DNA from: Antitrichia curtipendula
Lineage: Eukaryota; Streptophyta; Bryopsida; Hypnales; Leucodontaceae
DNA: 64,000 bases
Assembly (NCBI GenBank): GCA_951230915.1
Contig: OX579634.1
Coordinates: forward strand, 48,373,570-48,437,569
Direction: 5' to 3'
Within the stretch, counting starts at the first letter, position 1. Each line of letters opens with the position of its first letter. The notes beneath the pieces are model-generated. The model was given only the letters and a program-made list of their open reading frames with translations, had not been told where the DNA came from and searched no databases. The position numbers and the translations under genes are program-made. Shown here piece by piece: positions 34,940 to 45,939 of this stretch.

Positions 34940-35225
34940 AGAATTTTTATAACAACAGGGGATAACGTGTCACTCCATTAATGATGAATTTTTAGTACCT
35001 GACTTGGGCGGTTATGGGTTGGTCAGGGAATGTTTATGACTCTAGTCTATGGGCGGATTTGTAACTTCAGGACAGACCACTTCAAAAATTCACAGAAATT
35101 ACAATTTTAATCCAAAAATTATAATTTCACTTGGGTTTGAGTTGAGAAACATGCACACACCTCTGAAAACTATGTGTCCCTCTTGAAGTTGGCCCTAACA
35201 CATCCAGATTGCAAATCGGTGGGTG
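34940..35225 (+). repeat. Dispersed repeat A, copy 2
   Basis: Homologous to 90-365 in the same orientation, as judged from ordered blocks GATAACGTGTCA, ATTAATGATGAATTTT, GTTTATGACTCTAGTCTA, AATTCACAGAAATTACAATTTT (first 20 bases matching closely) and CTGAAAACTATGTGTC. The region just before it (34801-34860) carries TTAAGGTAGACCAGCCCATT, similar to 27627-27646. Confidence 0.6.
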
Positions 35226-35464
35226 GGTGGATGGGGGGGTATGAGCTTGTCTACTTACTACAGTGATTCTTTTTGAAGTATCTTCCCACTGCTCAGAGGA
35301 TTCTGACACAAAAACAACAACTATCAGTTCTTTATTGTGTGAAGAAGTTATGACTTTTCAAAGTATATGGCCGCCAGGCCACTTGTGTCTGGGTGCCCCT
35401 GTACTTTTATTTCTGCAATGAAATTCCGTTTCCTTTCTGTCAAAGAAGAAACAAAAAAACCAAA

Positions 35465-35800
35465 GTGTTTGGCTGTACTCAAGTTTTCAGGGTTTATTAG
35501 CGGCTTTTCAGGGAGCATCACAGTGTGCATTCAAGTGACATGATCACCAACAACTGTACTGTGTACTGTCATGCAATGATAGGTTTCAGGGAGCATCACA
35601 GTTTTTTTACTATTTCATGTGCAAATTTTCAAGTGACATGTTCACCAACAACTGTACTGTCATGAGATGATAGGACGGCGCTATTCTGCTGTAAGAAAAT
35701 TTGGTCTGAAGTGAGAAAACTTGATTTCTAAATTATATTGAAATTATCTCATTTTAATTTTTGTATGTTTGGAGTTATGAATTTCATTTTTTTCAGTCAC
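35465..35800 (+). repeat. Dispersed repeat X, copy 1 (also in XPD intron 1)
   Basis: Shared ordered blocks with 61070-61360 include AGGGTTTAT, CATCACA.TTT, TTTCATGTG..AATTTTC, TCACCAACAACTGT against TCACCGACAACTGT, GATGATAGGACGGCGCTATTC against GATGATGCGACGCTATTC, and AAGAAAATTTG. The segment also holds an internal near-duplication, with CAAGTGACATGNTCACCAAC at about 35531 and 35630. Function is unknown. Confidence 0.6.
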
Positions 35801-36005
35801 AAATTTGATTCATGGTATGCTTGGAAAGTTTCTGAGGTACCTACACCTAAAATTGCACAAACAGGCTCTATGGCATGATAATATGCTCTAGAAAATGAAA
35901 AACAATTTTTACACATTGGTGAAGGACTATGAATCAAAATGTAAGTGGTTCCATAATTTTTGGACGCATTGTGAATCAATTACAAATTTTAAGAGATGCA
36001 AAGTG

Positions 36006-36446
36006 TAGGGTGCTAAAAGTGCCATGTAAATGATGCCAAAATGCAATTGATCCACATAAAGAATGACACTAGAGAAGAAGTTAAAGCTACAAAAGTGTAC
36101 CCAAAATTGACCACTTCTAAGATTGCCACCTCAACAATATTATTATTAGTGTTGCACACTACTCAAAATTCACTTTACATTTGTCCTTGTCATGCACTTC
36201 ATTTTTGGTATCCTCCCAATCCTTTTTTTGTTAAAAAATAGGGGTCGATTTTGAGGAATGGTTCATTTTAGGTGCAATTGGGTGTTTGCATGGTTGAGTG
36301 GACCAAATGTGGCAAAAGTCCATATCCATATAGCTCACTACAAGGCTAGCCAAAAAACTTTGCATAAGAAAAATGAACACAATGATTTGAAGCAAGACAC
36401 ATGTTGGTGTAGGATTAGCATTAGAAAAGATCCTTTTAGCCCCCTA
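36006..36446. mobile_element. Possible MITE related to family E
   Basis: The left TAGGGTGCTAAAAGTGCC and right GATCCTTTTAGCCCCCTA are approximate inverted repeats and resemble the ends at 25040. No target duplication was seen, so the boundaries are tentative. Open frames within it match nothing. Confidence 0.35.
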
Positions 36447-37082
36447 CGATGTATCCCACCCAAAATGCCTAGTGGCATCATCCACTCATTCTAGTACCCT
36501 AAATCTTGAAAAAGCCAACAATCCAATATTTATCCAATCTTCAATGTTGATTTAAAGCCCATCTACAATTTTTAATTATTCCAATTTTATTTTTTATAAA
36601 ACACGTCGCTTTTACTCTTCTATGGACTTTTGAAAATATGATTCAATTTAGCCCCTTCAAAAGTCTATAACTACTATTTTAGGATCAATATCAAGTAAAA
36701 TAATACAATTTCTAGGTGCCTCAATCTACACTACAACACATAATGAGTCACTAATACAATAACAAGAATGTTCTTTTTTATTAAAAAGACTCTTATAAAA
36801 TGATATATGGAGTTTTCAAAATCCAATTTGCAACTTTAAGAGTTTGTATCTCTTTATTTAAAGAAGAGATCTTCTAAATAATTACCATTAGAAACATTTT
36901 GGACTTTGTGGAAGGGCCTTTCTTGGTAGTAAATAGTCAAGCGCAAGGATGGTAGTAGCTCTAGAGCTCAAGTGTTACCAACGGTGTCACCTCGTGATCT
37001 GTAGGGGTGTCGCTAATGAGATGAAGGTGCTAGTCTATGTATAGATTTGAGGTATGAATATTATATTAGATTTTTGGACACT

Positions 37083-37262
37083 AAGTTTCATTTCCAAAAG
37101 TCCTTTTGAGATTTCAAGATTCAAATCAAAAGTTATAGACAAATTTCAGAGAGGCATTGAAAAGGAATTTTTTTGACATTTTTAAACATCCTCTTTGAAA
37201 TTTGTCCATAACTTTTGAGTGGAAGATCTAAATCTCAAACGGATTTTTGGAAATGAAACTTA
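37083..37262. repeat. 180-bp foldback (hairpin) element
   Basis: The left arm AAGTTTCATTTCCAAAAGTC...TTTGAGATTT...TCAAAAGTTATAGACAAATT is followed almost at once by its inverse (AATTTGTCCATAACTTTTGA...AAATCTCAAA...GGAAATGAAACTT). The two arms are about 80 bp each with few mismatches and a short central spacer. The transcript would form a long hairpin. Confidence 0.75.
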
Positions 37263-37842
37263 ACTTAATTTTACAATTTGTTTTAGTTCAAAGTTTTTTG
37301 AAAATAGTTATTCTACTATGCCTAAATAAGGTCTGATTTTCTACTTTGAACATAATTCTTGCTTTTCAATTGACTTAGTCCTAAAATTGTGAAAGATAAA
37401 AAAATGCAATGTTAGTACAATAACTATGCACATACATGTTGTTGTATGATTACTGCACTAATTTTATATATCTAAAATAAGCACTAATGTTGCACAATAT
37501 TAATCACCCATTGCTAAAACACTGAAGTCATACAAATTTTGTCATGCATAGTTGTCGTGGAACTTCAACATTTCAAATTCAAATATGAATGACATGCTTA
37601 AATCACATTGTAATCATGAATGGTAATATCATGTTGTAATAATATTTTTCAATGAATGAATGTAACATGAAAGCAATGCCCGACGATAATTGTACAATTA
37701 CTAGTGACAATTCGTGACAAAAGAACTTTGTGATGTCGGAATGAGCTTAATAAGTTGCATACCAAAACCTTTGATAAAATGAAACTCTAGCTATTGTCCT
37801 ATATAAGCATAATTTCCTATCTCAATAAAATGGGGCAAAAAA

Positions 37843-38990
37843 ATTCATGAGATTTGTGGCCCACTTAGTAACTGTACATCTTCTTAATTTTGCTTGTAAT
37901 GTTTCAATTTGCTCCCCTTGTTGAAGCAATTCATCTCTCTAGACGTCAACATTTTGTTGAAGTGCTCTCAATTCATTGCATGTGATTTGTAGGGCATTAA
38001 CATTGGCCACCAATTGACTACGCTCCTCTCGATGCCAAATTGCAGCTTCAAACATTCAACCTAATCCCTCAACTAATGAATCGCATTCGGCCCTCAGTTG
38101 CAAGATCATACACTCATGATTGGAGACCTCTGCTTGAAGCCTCTTCAATGAAATCCTCTGAACACTTTCTACCTTCTTCGTCAATTTTCCTATCAACAAT
38201 ATGAGTGAGACGCTTGGTATAACCCATCAAGTTATTCTTTCCTTTACATATAAATTCCAAACAATCATTTTTTTGTAGTGCAAAAGCTTGGTGGCAAGAT
38301 GGAAACCAAGTCTACAAGATATATCTTACCATCAACCCATAGATCAATGTGCATCTCACCAAAAATCCTCCTTGCTGGAAAGTTTTTTGGACAATCTTGG
38401 TCCTCTAAAATCTCCCTCTATAAATGAGTGGAACATACTTAAAATCTAGCCTAACATGTGGTACATAGCTAATATTAATAACATCCGCCTAAGCGCCATG
38501 CTACAACACAACAACAACACTTGCAACCTATTTTTCCCTTGATTTTTGGGCACTCAACTCAATCTCCTCATTCCACTAAAGTTCCCGCCCCCTTTTGTCA
38601 TGATCACATGGAGCACATGCTCTCTTAAACATATTTCTGTTGGCAAACCACATTGTTGAGCCCGCCAAATTCCATGTCCATGCAAAAGATTAAACAAATA
38701 CCTATTGCAAGGATTGACAAATAAAAAAAAATGGTGTACTGATGATTGTAGTACTACCCCTTCATCGTTTCCACGCTAGGTATTTTGGCTGCATTGTCCA
38801 ACTTGTACAACCACATTGGATGAGTTCTCACCACCAATGTACATCTCTATCCACCAACAACGACGTCGAATATACAATCTGCATCAACTTTTGCATCGAT
38901 GGCATCCTGCCCAAGAACAAAAGTCAAAGTCACCATGCTGCCCAACAACTCTTTAGAGAGCCTTCCAGAGACGCTAGATACTTTCTAATG
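37843..38990 (-). pseudogene. Decayed coding region of unknown family
   Basis: Read on the minus strand, several adjoining segments keep protein-like reading despite stops and frame changes. 38742-38985 contains GQDAIDAKVDADCIFDVVVGG; 38435-38690 contains STMWFANRNMFKRACAPCDHD and DVINISYVPHVRLDFKYVP; 38266-38420 contains FGEMHIDLWVDGKIYLVDLV; 37843-38169 contains ISLKRLQAEVSNHECMILQL and LVANVNALQITCNELRALQQ. The last part is rich in heptad-spaced Leu/Ile and probably formed a coiled coil. At least five in-frame stops and two frameshifts are present. I do not recognise the family. The plus-strand 173-codon frame at 38742-39263 is probably a shadow of this. Confidence 0.35.
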
Positions 38991-39529
38991 ATAGTTGCCT
39001 TTGCATTCAAGTTGAGAATGTATGTTCAAATTTATAGCTACGATGGTGTAGTGAATTATCTACAACGTGTGGTTTGTAATGCAAAGGTTGTGCTGGAAAA
39101 ACACATTGTAATATGGAAAGTAGTCCACTCAACTGTGTACATACCCAATTACCATATGGCATTTCTCTTTGCGAGTTTACCAAGGACTGGTTCCTTTGGT
39201 TCTTTGTATTGTTTCCTCTTTCAGTGGAAATGGTCTATTTATTTCAAGAAAAATAAAAAATAAAAAACTCTATGGCATTTTGAATCGTGGTCATTTCCCC
39301 CTATAAAGGTTTGTCCGCATTTGTGAATGTTGATCCTACGAAGATGTAGATGTGGCTTAGACTTGGCGTTGGGAAACAATGGTGGCTTGTAGGACAGAAG
39401 TGGGGTTCCATTTTTTAGTAGACATAGTTTTGACTGCTATTAAGGAAGACATAGAACTACTAAAAAAGATGATTTTAGAATAAAACGATTGGTTTATGTT
39501 AATGGGGCTTCCAAAGGTTGATTAACTAA

Positions 39530-39790
39530 GGGCCGGTTTATACTTGGGTCCGGATTGAAGACCGTCTGGAACTCTCCAAGTTTGAACCAATAGAATGGCT
39601 CAATTTCTCCAAATCCGGCCCAAGGGCTTTATACTAGGGCCGGATTGAAACCACCACTCATCCTACATGTTGCCTTAGGTGGTGTAGTTTTGGCGCCAAA
39701 CCATCCGGCCCCAGAGGAGCAATCAGGACGAGATTTTGGGTGGCCCGATTTTCCATCTAAGGCCGGATTGGGGCTGGATTGGACTCTTCC
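39530..39790. repeat. GC-rich GGCCGGATT repeat block
   Basis: Direct copies of AAGGGC.GGTTTATACTTGG and GGGTCCGGATTGAA recur at 39532-39565 and 39622-39650, and GGCCGGATTGGGG occurs near 39760. Inverted CCGGCCC elements lie at 39613 and 39704. The terminus-like AAGGGCCGGTTTATAC recalls hAT ends. Overlapping frames on both strands come from this composition. Boundaries are unclear. Confidence 0.4.
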
Positions 39791-40711
39791 GTTAGATTTT
39801 GTACAAATCTCCACCATTGATGAAAATAATTTTGTTTTTTATTTTATTTACAAACTCTTTGATTTTACAAACAAACTAGATAAGAAGTGAAACAAGAGAG
39901 TTTTGGTCCGCTTGTTCTGTCACACTGAAGATTTATGTTTTGTCACTAATTTTTCTGCTAATTAGTAATTAATAATTATTTTCCATTTATCGCATTACAG
40001 ATTTGTGGTGAAGGCCAGTGACTAGTCATATGTAAATAGAGCCACTGGAGATAATTATAATGAAAATTTCTAAAATTTTAAATCTCATTTAAGAATTAAA
40101 AAATAATTACATTAAAAAAATTTCAACATAAGAAAAAAGCTTCAAGAAAAAACAATAGAAAAAAAACTATTTTTCTATTTTCCACTAAAATATTCTATAA
40201 TTAAAATCCACATGCTTCACACCTTGAGTGACAGATCAATGTCTAGATCCATTTCTTTCTCCAAAAAATAATTAAAAAATAATTAGAACTATTTGCATAA
40301 GTGTCATTATAGAATTGAGACTGAACTTGAAAATAAGGAATAATACTAATGATACTAAGGTAAATTTGCCTATGATAGGCAATCCACCTATGACATACAC
40401 CTAAGAAATGACCCATTAGAGTCTTACATCAACCCGTGACAAAAAAATTCTAATAGATGAGATTAGGACTTCATTAGGTTGGTTAGTGGCCAAAATCAAT
40501 GCCTTGGGTCATTGTGTGATGGTGATGGAGCTGTTAGTAATGTTTGAGAAGCAACAACACACAAACCTCCACAATTGCTTTTACGACGTCATTGGTAGCA
40601 TTGACATTCCAATTTGGCTCCCCCCCTCTGAGTAGAAGGCGCTCCTTGCATGCCTTGCTTAAAGATTGAATCCAATTGCGTGGATGTTACTCAACGTTCA
40701 ACGCTTTCACA

Positions 40712-42692
40712 CACTACAAGAAAACGCATATTTTATGACTGCAAAAATATGACTGAGGATGACTGACGACTAGTTGCAATCATATTCTTGAAGGCCAACA
40801 CCTTGAGGAAAAATATGACTGCAAAATATGACTGTCAGTCATTTTTGAGCCTTCTACTTCACAAGTATACACCATACGACCATTAGAAACACCAAAGTAC
40901 TTCATAGGGAACGTAGGGAACATATTTGGGGAACGCTAAGTCATATTGTCAATCATATTTCCATGGTAGTGTCATTTTTTTTGTTTTGGGCAACCCAAGA
41001 AAAATACGGGCAATTCAAAAAAAAATTGGACAAGCCATTGTTTAAGATTTTGAAATCCTACTCACCTATTTTGGGGGGCTTTTAAAACCTAATCACCACT
41101 TTTTTAGGGTTTTGAAACCCTAGCCGCCACTTCTTTGAGCCCTTCTTCCTTGCCTTTTATTGTCTCTTAGTTCATACTTGTTATTGCTTCTTATTTTTTG
41201 CTTCTTAGTTGTTGTCTTTTGTTGCATCTTAACTCTTCTTTCTTGTTGCTTCTTAGTTCTAATCATGCTTCTAATTTCTTGTTGTTGCATCTAAACTCTT
41301 TTTTCCTCTAACATTTTAACTCTTTCTTCTTCTTAGTTCTTGTTTTTTGTTTCTTCTTGTTATTTTTCAATTCTTGCTTCTTATTTCTTTTTGTTGCATC
41401 TTAACTCTTGTTTCTTGTTGTTTCTTGTTGTGTCTTAGTTGTTGCTTCTTGTTTCTTCTTGTATCTTAGTTGTTGCTTCTTGTTTCTTGTTGTGTCCTAG
41501 TTGTTGATTCTTATTTCTTATTGTGTCTTAGTTCTTGTTTCTTGTTGCATTTTAACTCTTGCTTGTTGTTTTCTTTTAGTACTTGTTTATTTTTCTTCTT
41601 GTTTTCTCCATCACCATTCTTATTTTTCCTACCTTAAACTTGAGCTACATATTTTGTGTTGTTGTAAGCCTTTGAAAGTTGAGCTTTGTTATTCATTCAC
41701 TAAAAATTAACCTCCTATTTCTTTAATTGTTTATGCAGGCACCAAAAATTGAAACAAAGTCATTGGAGGCTACTTGCAACCCAATAGAGCCATCTTCACA
41801 TTATTGTAAGAAATATAGGCCTTATTGGATTTTGTAGAATGATTCATTGTGGTATATATGTTTTGTATTGGTGACTAATAAATGTCAATGAAGAGAGTTG
41901 CTTTCTTTCTTACATTCTCCCTTTCCAATATGATTATCTCTTGTATATCTCTAAAATCATATATATTCATTTTTAACTACATAAAGTTTTTTCCAAAATA
42001 TAAAATTGTATTTTTCAAAATATGACTGCAATTAGTTATAAACTACCAATGACATCCATATGAACTACCACATCAACCAAAATATGACTCATAAGAGTCA
42101 TATTTCACATTAGTAAAATATGACTAACAAGAGTCATATTCCACATCTACAAAAAATATAACTATACAAAGTCATATGCCACATTACCCAAAATATGACT
42201 AACCGTAGTCATATTTCACGTTAGCCAAAATATGACTGACCGCAGTCATATGCCACATTACCCAAAATATAACTGACCGCAGTCATATTCCACGTCAGCC
42301 AAAATATGACTGGTCGCAGTCATATTCCACGTCAGCCAAAATATGATTGGTCGTAGTCATATTCCACGTCAGTCAAAAAATTACTACATGGAGTCACATG
42401 CCACGTAGGATTTATTTTTGTTTGCCCGGGCAACTCAAAAAAAAATCAAGCCCTCAAAGATAGTCAAAGTATACGCCTTGTTGGCAAAAAATACGGCTAA
42501 TTATGGATAATTATACCCCCCCAAAAATATGACTGCCAATATGACTGATGTCCGAAGCGACTCGTCGGTAATGACTCATGTCAGTCATGTTGTAGTCATC
42601 TACAGTGATTTCTGCGGCCAGTCATATTTTTCAATTTTACGACTCATTGTAGTCATATTTTGCAGTCATAAAACACTGATTTTGTTGTAGTG
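40712..42692. mobile_element. CACTA (CMC/EnSpm) non-autonomous element
   Basis: The left end is CACTACAAGAAAACGCATAT and the right end is the inverse of CACTACAACAAAATCAGTGT. The identical trinucleotide ACA flanks both sides (40709-40711 and 42693-42695), the 3-bp duplication expected of CACTA elements. Subterminal motifs AAAATATGACTG and the inverse AGTCATATT occur a dozen or more times, densest at 42010-42400 and 42520-42670. The 1981-bp interior has a long TTCTTG/TTGTTG-rich pyrimidine tract (about 41130-41600) and no transposase. Open frames inside (for example 41501-41710) are low complexity. Confidence 0.9.
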
Positions 42693-42695
42693 ACA

Positions 42696-44745
42696 GCTCA
42701 GAAATTACACTTTCTTCCCTTCAATAACAGAACATTACCTTAGTTATCTTGTCGGACATGTTTGGGGGTATTGGTGACATGTTGAATGTTCGACGTCGCG
42801 TGTTGTATAAGACAAGTGTCCAACAAACGGAAATGAGGCGTCGCGTAGAAACGTAGGGTTTCAATTTTTTTAACCATGGGCTATCCGAATTTGTCTTACG
42901 TGGCTGGTTGTCAAGAATGACATGGAAAGAAAGAACCACGTCCTCTAAGGCGACTTTGGGTCGGGGCGCATGTAGGTCTGAGTTGGGCAACCGCGGATCC
43001 AAAGATCAGGACAACTTTGGATTTAGGATGTAGGACGACTTTGGATACGTCTAGGTGACCGTGCCTCCAGGAAGGGCGACTTTGGGTACATTTGGGTGAC
43101 CGTGGCTCTAGGAAGGGCAACTTTGGGTACATTTGGGTGACCGTGGCTCTAGGAAGGGCAACTTTGGGTTTGTTTGAGCGACCGCAGTTCTAGATTAATC
43201 CGCGGTTGCCCCTCACCGCGATCTCTCACTCGAGGTCACCACCAGACGTAGTTGCTCTTATCTTCAGTCGCCCCTATCCAATGTCACCCTTATCCGCGAT
43301 CGCCTTGTATCAGCAATCGTCCCTCCACGTCAAACCCGCACGCGCCCGTAAATGTGCCACATGGCATCTAGTTGGTCCGGACAACAAAAGATTTTTTTTG
43401 GAAAAGTCAAAGGTCAGTTTGACTTTATTGGACGTTGTGGAGGCTCTATTGGACGTCATGGGACGTCGAGGACGTTGCATGCCGCAATGTTCAGGAAGAC
43501 AATCCTAAACACTAGCAGTGGCCTCTAATTTATCTCTAAAAAACCCTACTCGCTAGACATATCCCCGAAGAAAGAAGACAAATCACATAGTGGTCAAAAG
43601 AAAAAATAACGGTCATGTGGGCCTTGTGACAGTGAAGCACCACGACGTTGGTTTGATTGGGCACGCCTTTGTAGTCTGTCCACTCTATTGTGCCACCTAA
43701 ATATCAGGATAAAAGAAAGAAATGAGGACATGTCGCTCTCGACTTGTACGTCCTACATCTTTGTCTTTCTCATTTATGGAGCTTGTGCCTTCTGACAAAT
43801 TTTTTTAAACCCCTTTCATTTACTCCCCCTATCTTATCTTTCAATGCACGTTCTTTTGTAACGCCAGGTTTGCATGGACCTTAAATCATTTTTTAATGAA
43901 ACAGCTCAATTGACTACTTGATATTTGACTTGCTCTAGAATTCAATTGGATTTTCAATTTGAACCATTGGTTGGTGATATTGTGGGTTTTATGAGGGATT
44001 TAATAACTTATTAGTGGAGAGAGTGATACACTTCTTCCACCAACCATATGCACTTTGTATGATCCGTTGAATTTTGAATGAGAGGACGATGGTGCCCATC
44101 AATTTGACAATGAGGTGGTATACGATTACAAATTGGCCAGAGATGATTGACTCGCTTATTGCCCTATATTTTATTCCTGGAAAAATTAGAATTTTTTAAT
44201 TGCAAATAGAGGATATAAATTCATTTAGAAAGGTGAAAAAATATAAAAGATATGCGGTGCAAAATAGGGGGTCAATCTTCCAAGGCCACTAGAACCACCC
44301 ATTCTTGACTAGGGAACCATGCCCAACTTTTAGGGTACTGATATTTCCAACAAAGCAAGAATGAAATGTGGTATGCCTTTTTAATTTTCGAAATGCCTTT
44401 TTTATTTTTGGAATTCTTTTTTAGAGAATTTTTGGTCCAATAATGTCATGAAACATGTTCTTATTTTCTAATGCAAAATAATGCCAAAGTGAGCATGAAA
44501 TAGTCTCTTGAGCTAGCAAAATTGGAAGAGTCTAGATATATGGGCTATGGGTTTGGATCACTTTTTGGCTCCCAAAATTCATAGTAATTTAAATTTGGGG
44601 ATTAAATTACAAAAATTTGGAATTCTCATATTTCCTATTTTTTAACATGGGAAAAATTTGCAACACTTCATACTGCTCATGATTTGTCGCAAAATTGCTT
44701 AAGTGATCAGTCATAGGTAGTTCTACCTCACTAATATGAATATCT
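42696..44745. other. Gene-free stretch with a GC-richer part
   Basis: 42720-43510 is GC-richer and contains frames on both strands that match nothing known, plus a short tandem array at 43033-43170. The minus-strand frame here and the sequence across the CACTA element (40430-40705, reading PNWNVNATNDVVKAIVEVC) may be pieces of one old decayed gene, but I could not link them convincingly. The remainder is AT-rich and empty. Confidence 0.35.
43033..43170 (+). repeat. Tandem 41-bp repeat
   Basis: About three units contain CTTTGGGTACATTTGGGTGA and CCGTGGCTCTAGGAAGGGCAA (c at 43080 and 43121, a 41-base step), with degenerate units before and after. Confidence 0.75.
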
Positions 44746-44823
44746 TTAACCCTAAAGGACCATAAGGCCACCAAGTGGCTTCTATAATACGATTTTTTGC
44801 ACCCTTGATCCTTTAGGAATTAA
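44746..44823. mobile_element. 78-bp TTAA-flanked mini-remnant
   Basis: TTAACCCTAAAGGACC at the left and TGATCCTTTAGGAATTAA at the right reproduce the ends of the piggyBac-like family around only about 45 bp of interior, with TTAA at both edges. It is either an extreme internal-deletion derivative or a fortuitous pair of solo ends. Confidence 0.5.
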
Positions 44824-45632
44824 GATCCAAAAATGGATGGAATTGCTTCAAAAAAATTATAGGAATGTTTACTTGGTTGTGTTTGATGAAGTCCATAATA
44901 ACAACAATAGGCTTGTGCATATGAAGCAGTGTATCACATCCAAATTGTGCCTGCAAGACCTAAGAGAGGCTTTAGACAGGCTAGACAAACCATCCCACAA
45001 ATCACACACAACGTCAAATGGTTTGGTTTGCCTAGAGTGTGTTTTTAGCACCAGTCATCTTGTTTTCACTAGCCTAAAGTCAACTTTATATCCCCAATTT
45101 ATGGTGTTTTATTACGTTTTTGGAAAAAGGGTCCCATTTGCCAAAGCCACAGTGAGAATTGTCCTCTTCATTGTCTCGTATGTTGTTCCAAGGACTCTCT
45201 TGTATTCTAAGCAGCTCTAGGTCATTTAGGGTTTTATATTGCTTTGTTTATTTTTGAAGTTGTCTAAGCATTAGGTCTTGGGGGGGCGGGGGCTTTTTGG
45301 TGTCAGCTTGCACTAGAAAAAAATAATTCGGCTCAAAAATGGCAATAAACTATGAAGTTTTTTGCCAAAAAACTTCGAATTAAAAAAAATCTTGGATAAA
45401 ATCATAAGATTGTAGATGAGAACAAAATTATGAACATTTCAAATATGCTCATGCGTTATTTTCTATCTAGTATGTGAATGGATGTTAAAATGTAGAGCAC
45501 CCCTATATCTTTTTATATCACCACTTCGGCACTTCATAATAAATAGAAAATAAACCCTGCTTAGTATAGATGTTTCTAAGGTAGGATTGTTGGCCTTCAT
45601 ACTTGAGGAAGGATTAGGTGCCTTTCAAGTAG

Positions 45633-45938
45633 TCAAAGGGCACCAATAGACCTAGTGTAAAGAGTGAGTAGAGTGAGAACGTTTTAAGGTATTTGGTAAG
45701 CATTCATAAGGAGAAATATTGGAAGTACAATTGCAAGTTATTTAGGAAGGAGAATTGGGTTCATTTTTTGAAGAATTTCAATGAGCAATTCCCGAATGAG
45801 TTGGAATTGACTTAGCATCAAATATTTGATAGATAAACAAAGTTGAAGATGCAATACTTGGAGGAGAAGGCAAAGCAAGCAAAAACCAAAGGTCTACCCT
45901 CCATTTAAACACCATGGTATGAGTTATTTGACAATATA
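45633..45938 (+). pseudogene. Decayed Myb/SANT-like DNA-binding domain
   Basis: One reading frame, with three internal stops, gives a typical Myb/SANT-like (trihelix-type) domain. It reads SENVLRYLVSIHKEKYWKYN, then LFRKENWVHFLKNFNEQFPN, a stop, HQIFDR, a stop, TKLKMQYLEEKAKQAKTKGL, PSI, a stop, and PWYELFDNI. The pattern of NW in helix 1-2, a Q..D+..KLK.QY helix, and TGL.PS..PWYE is what plant transposon-associated and host Myb/SANT-like proteins show. Such proteins often accompany PIF/Harbinger transposases. No intact gene or transposase is adjacent. Function is lost. Confidence 0.6.
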
Positions 45939-45939
45939 T

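Noticed and set aside
38742..39263. 173-codon plus-strand open frame
   Set aside because: No family match. The opposite strand reads more protein-like over 38742-38985, so this is probably a shadow.
44837..45220. 127-codon plus-strand frame containing VVFDEVHNNNN, reminiscent of the XPD DEAH motif
   Set aside because: Only five or six residues match. No Walker A, Fe-S cysteines or other helicase motifs accompany it, and the NNNN run comes from AAT/AAC repeats. Treated as chance.
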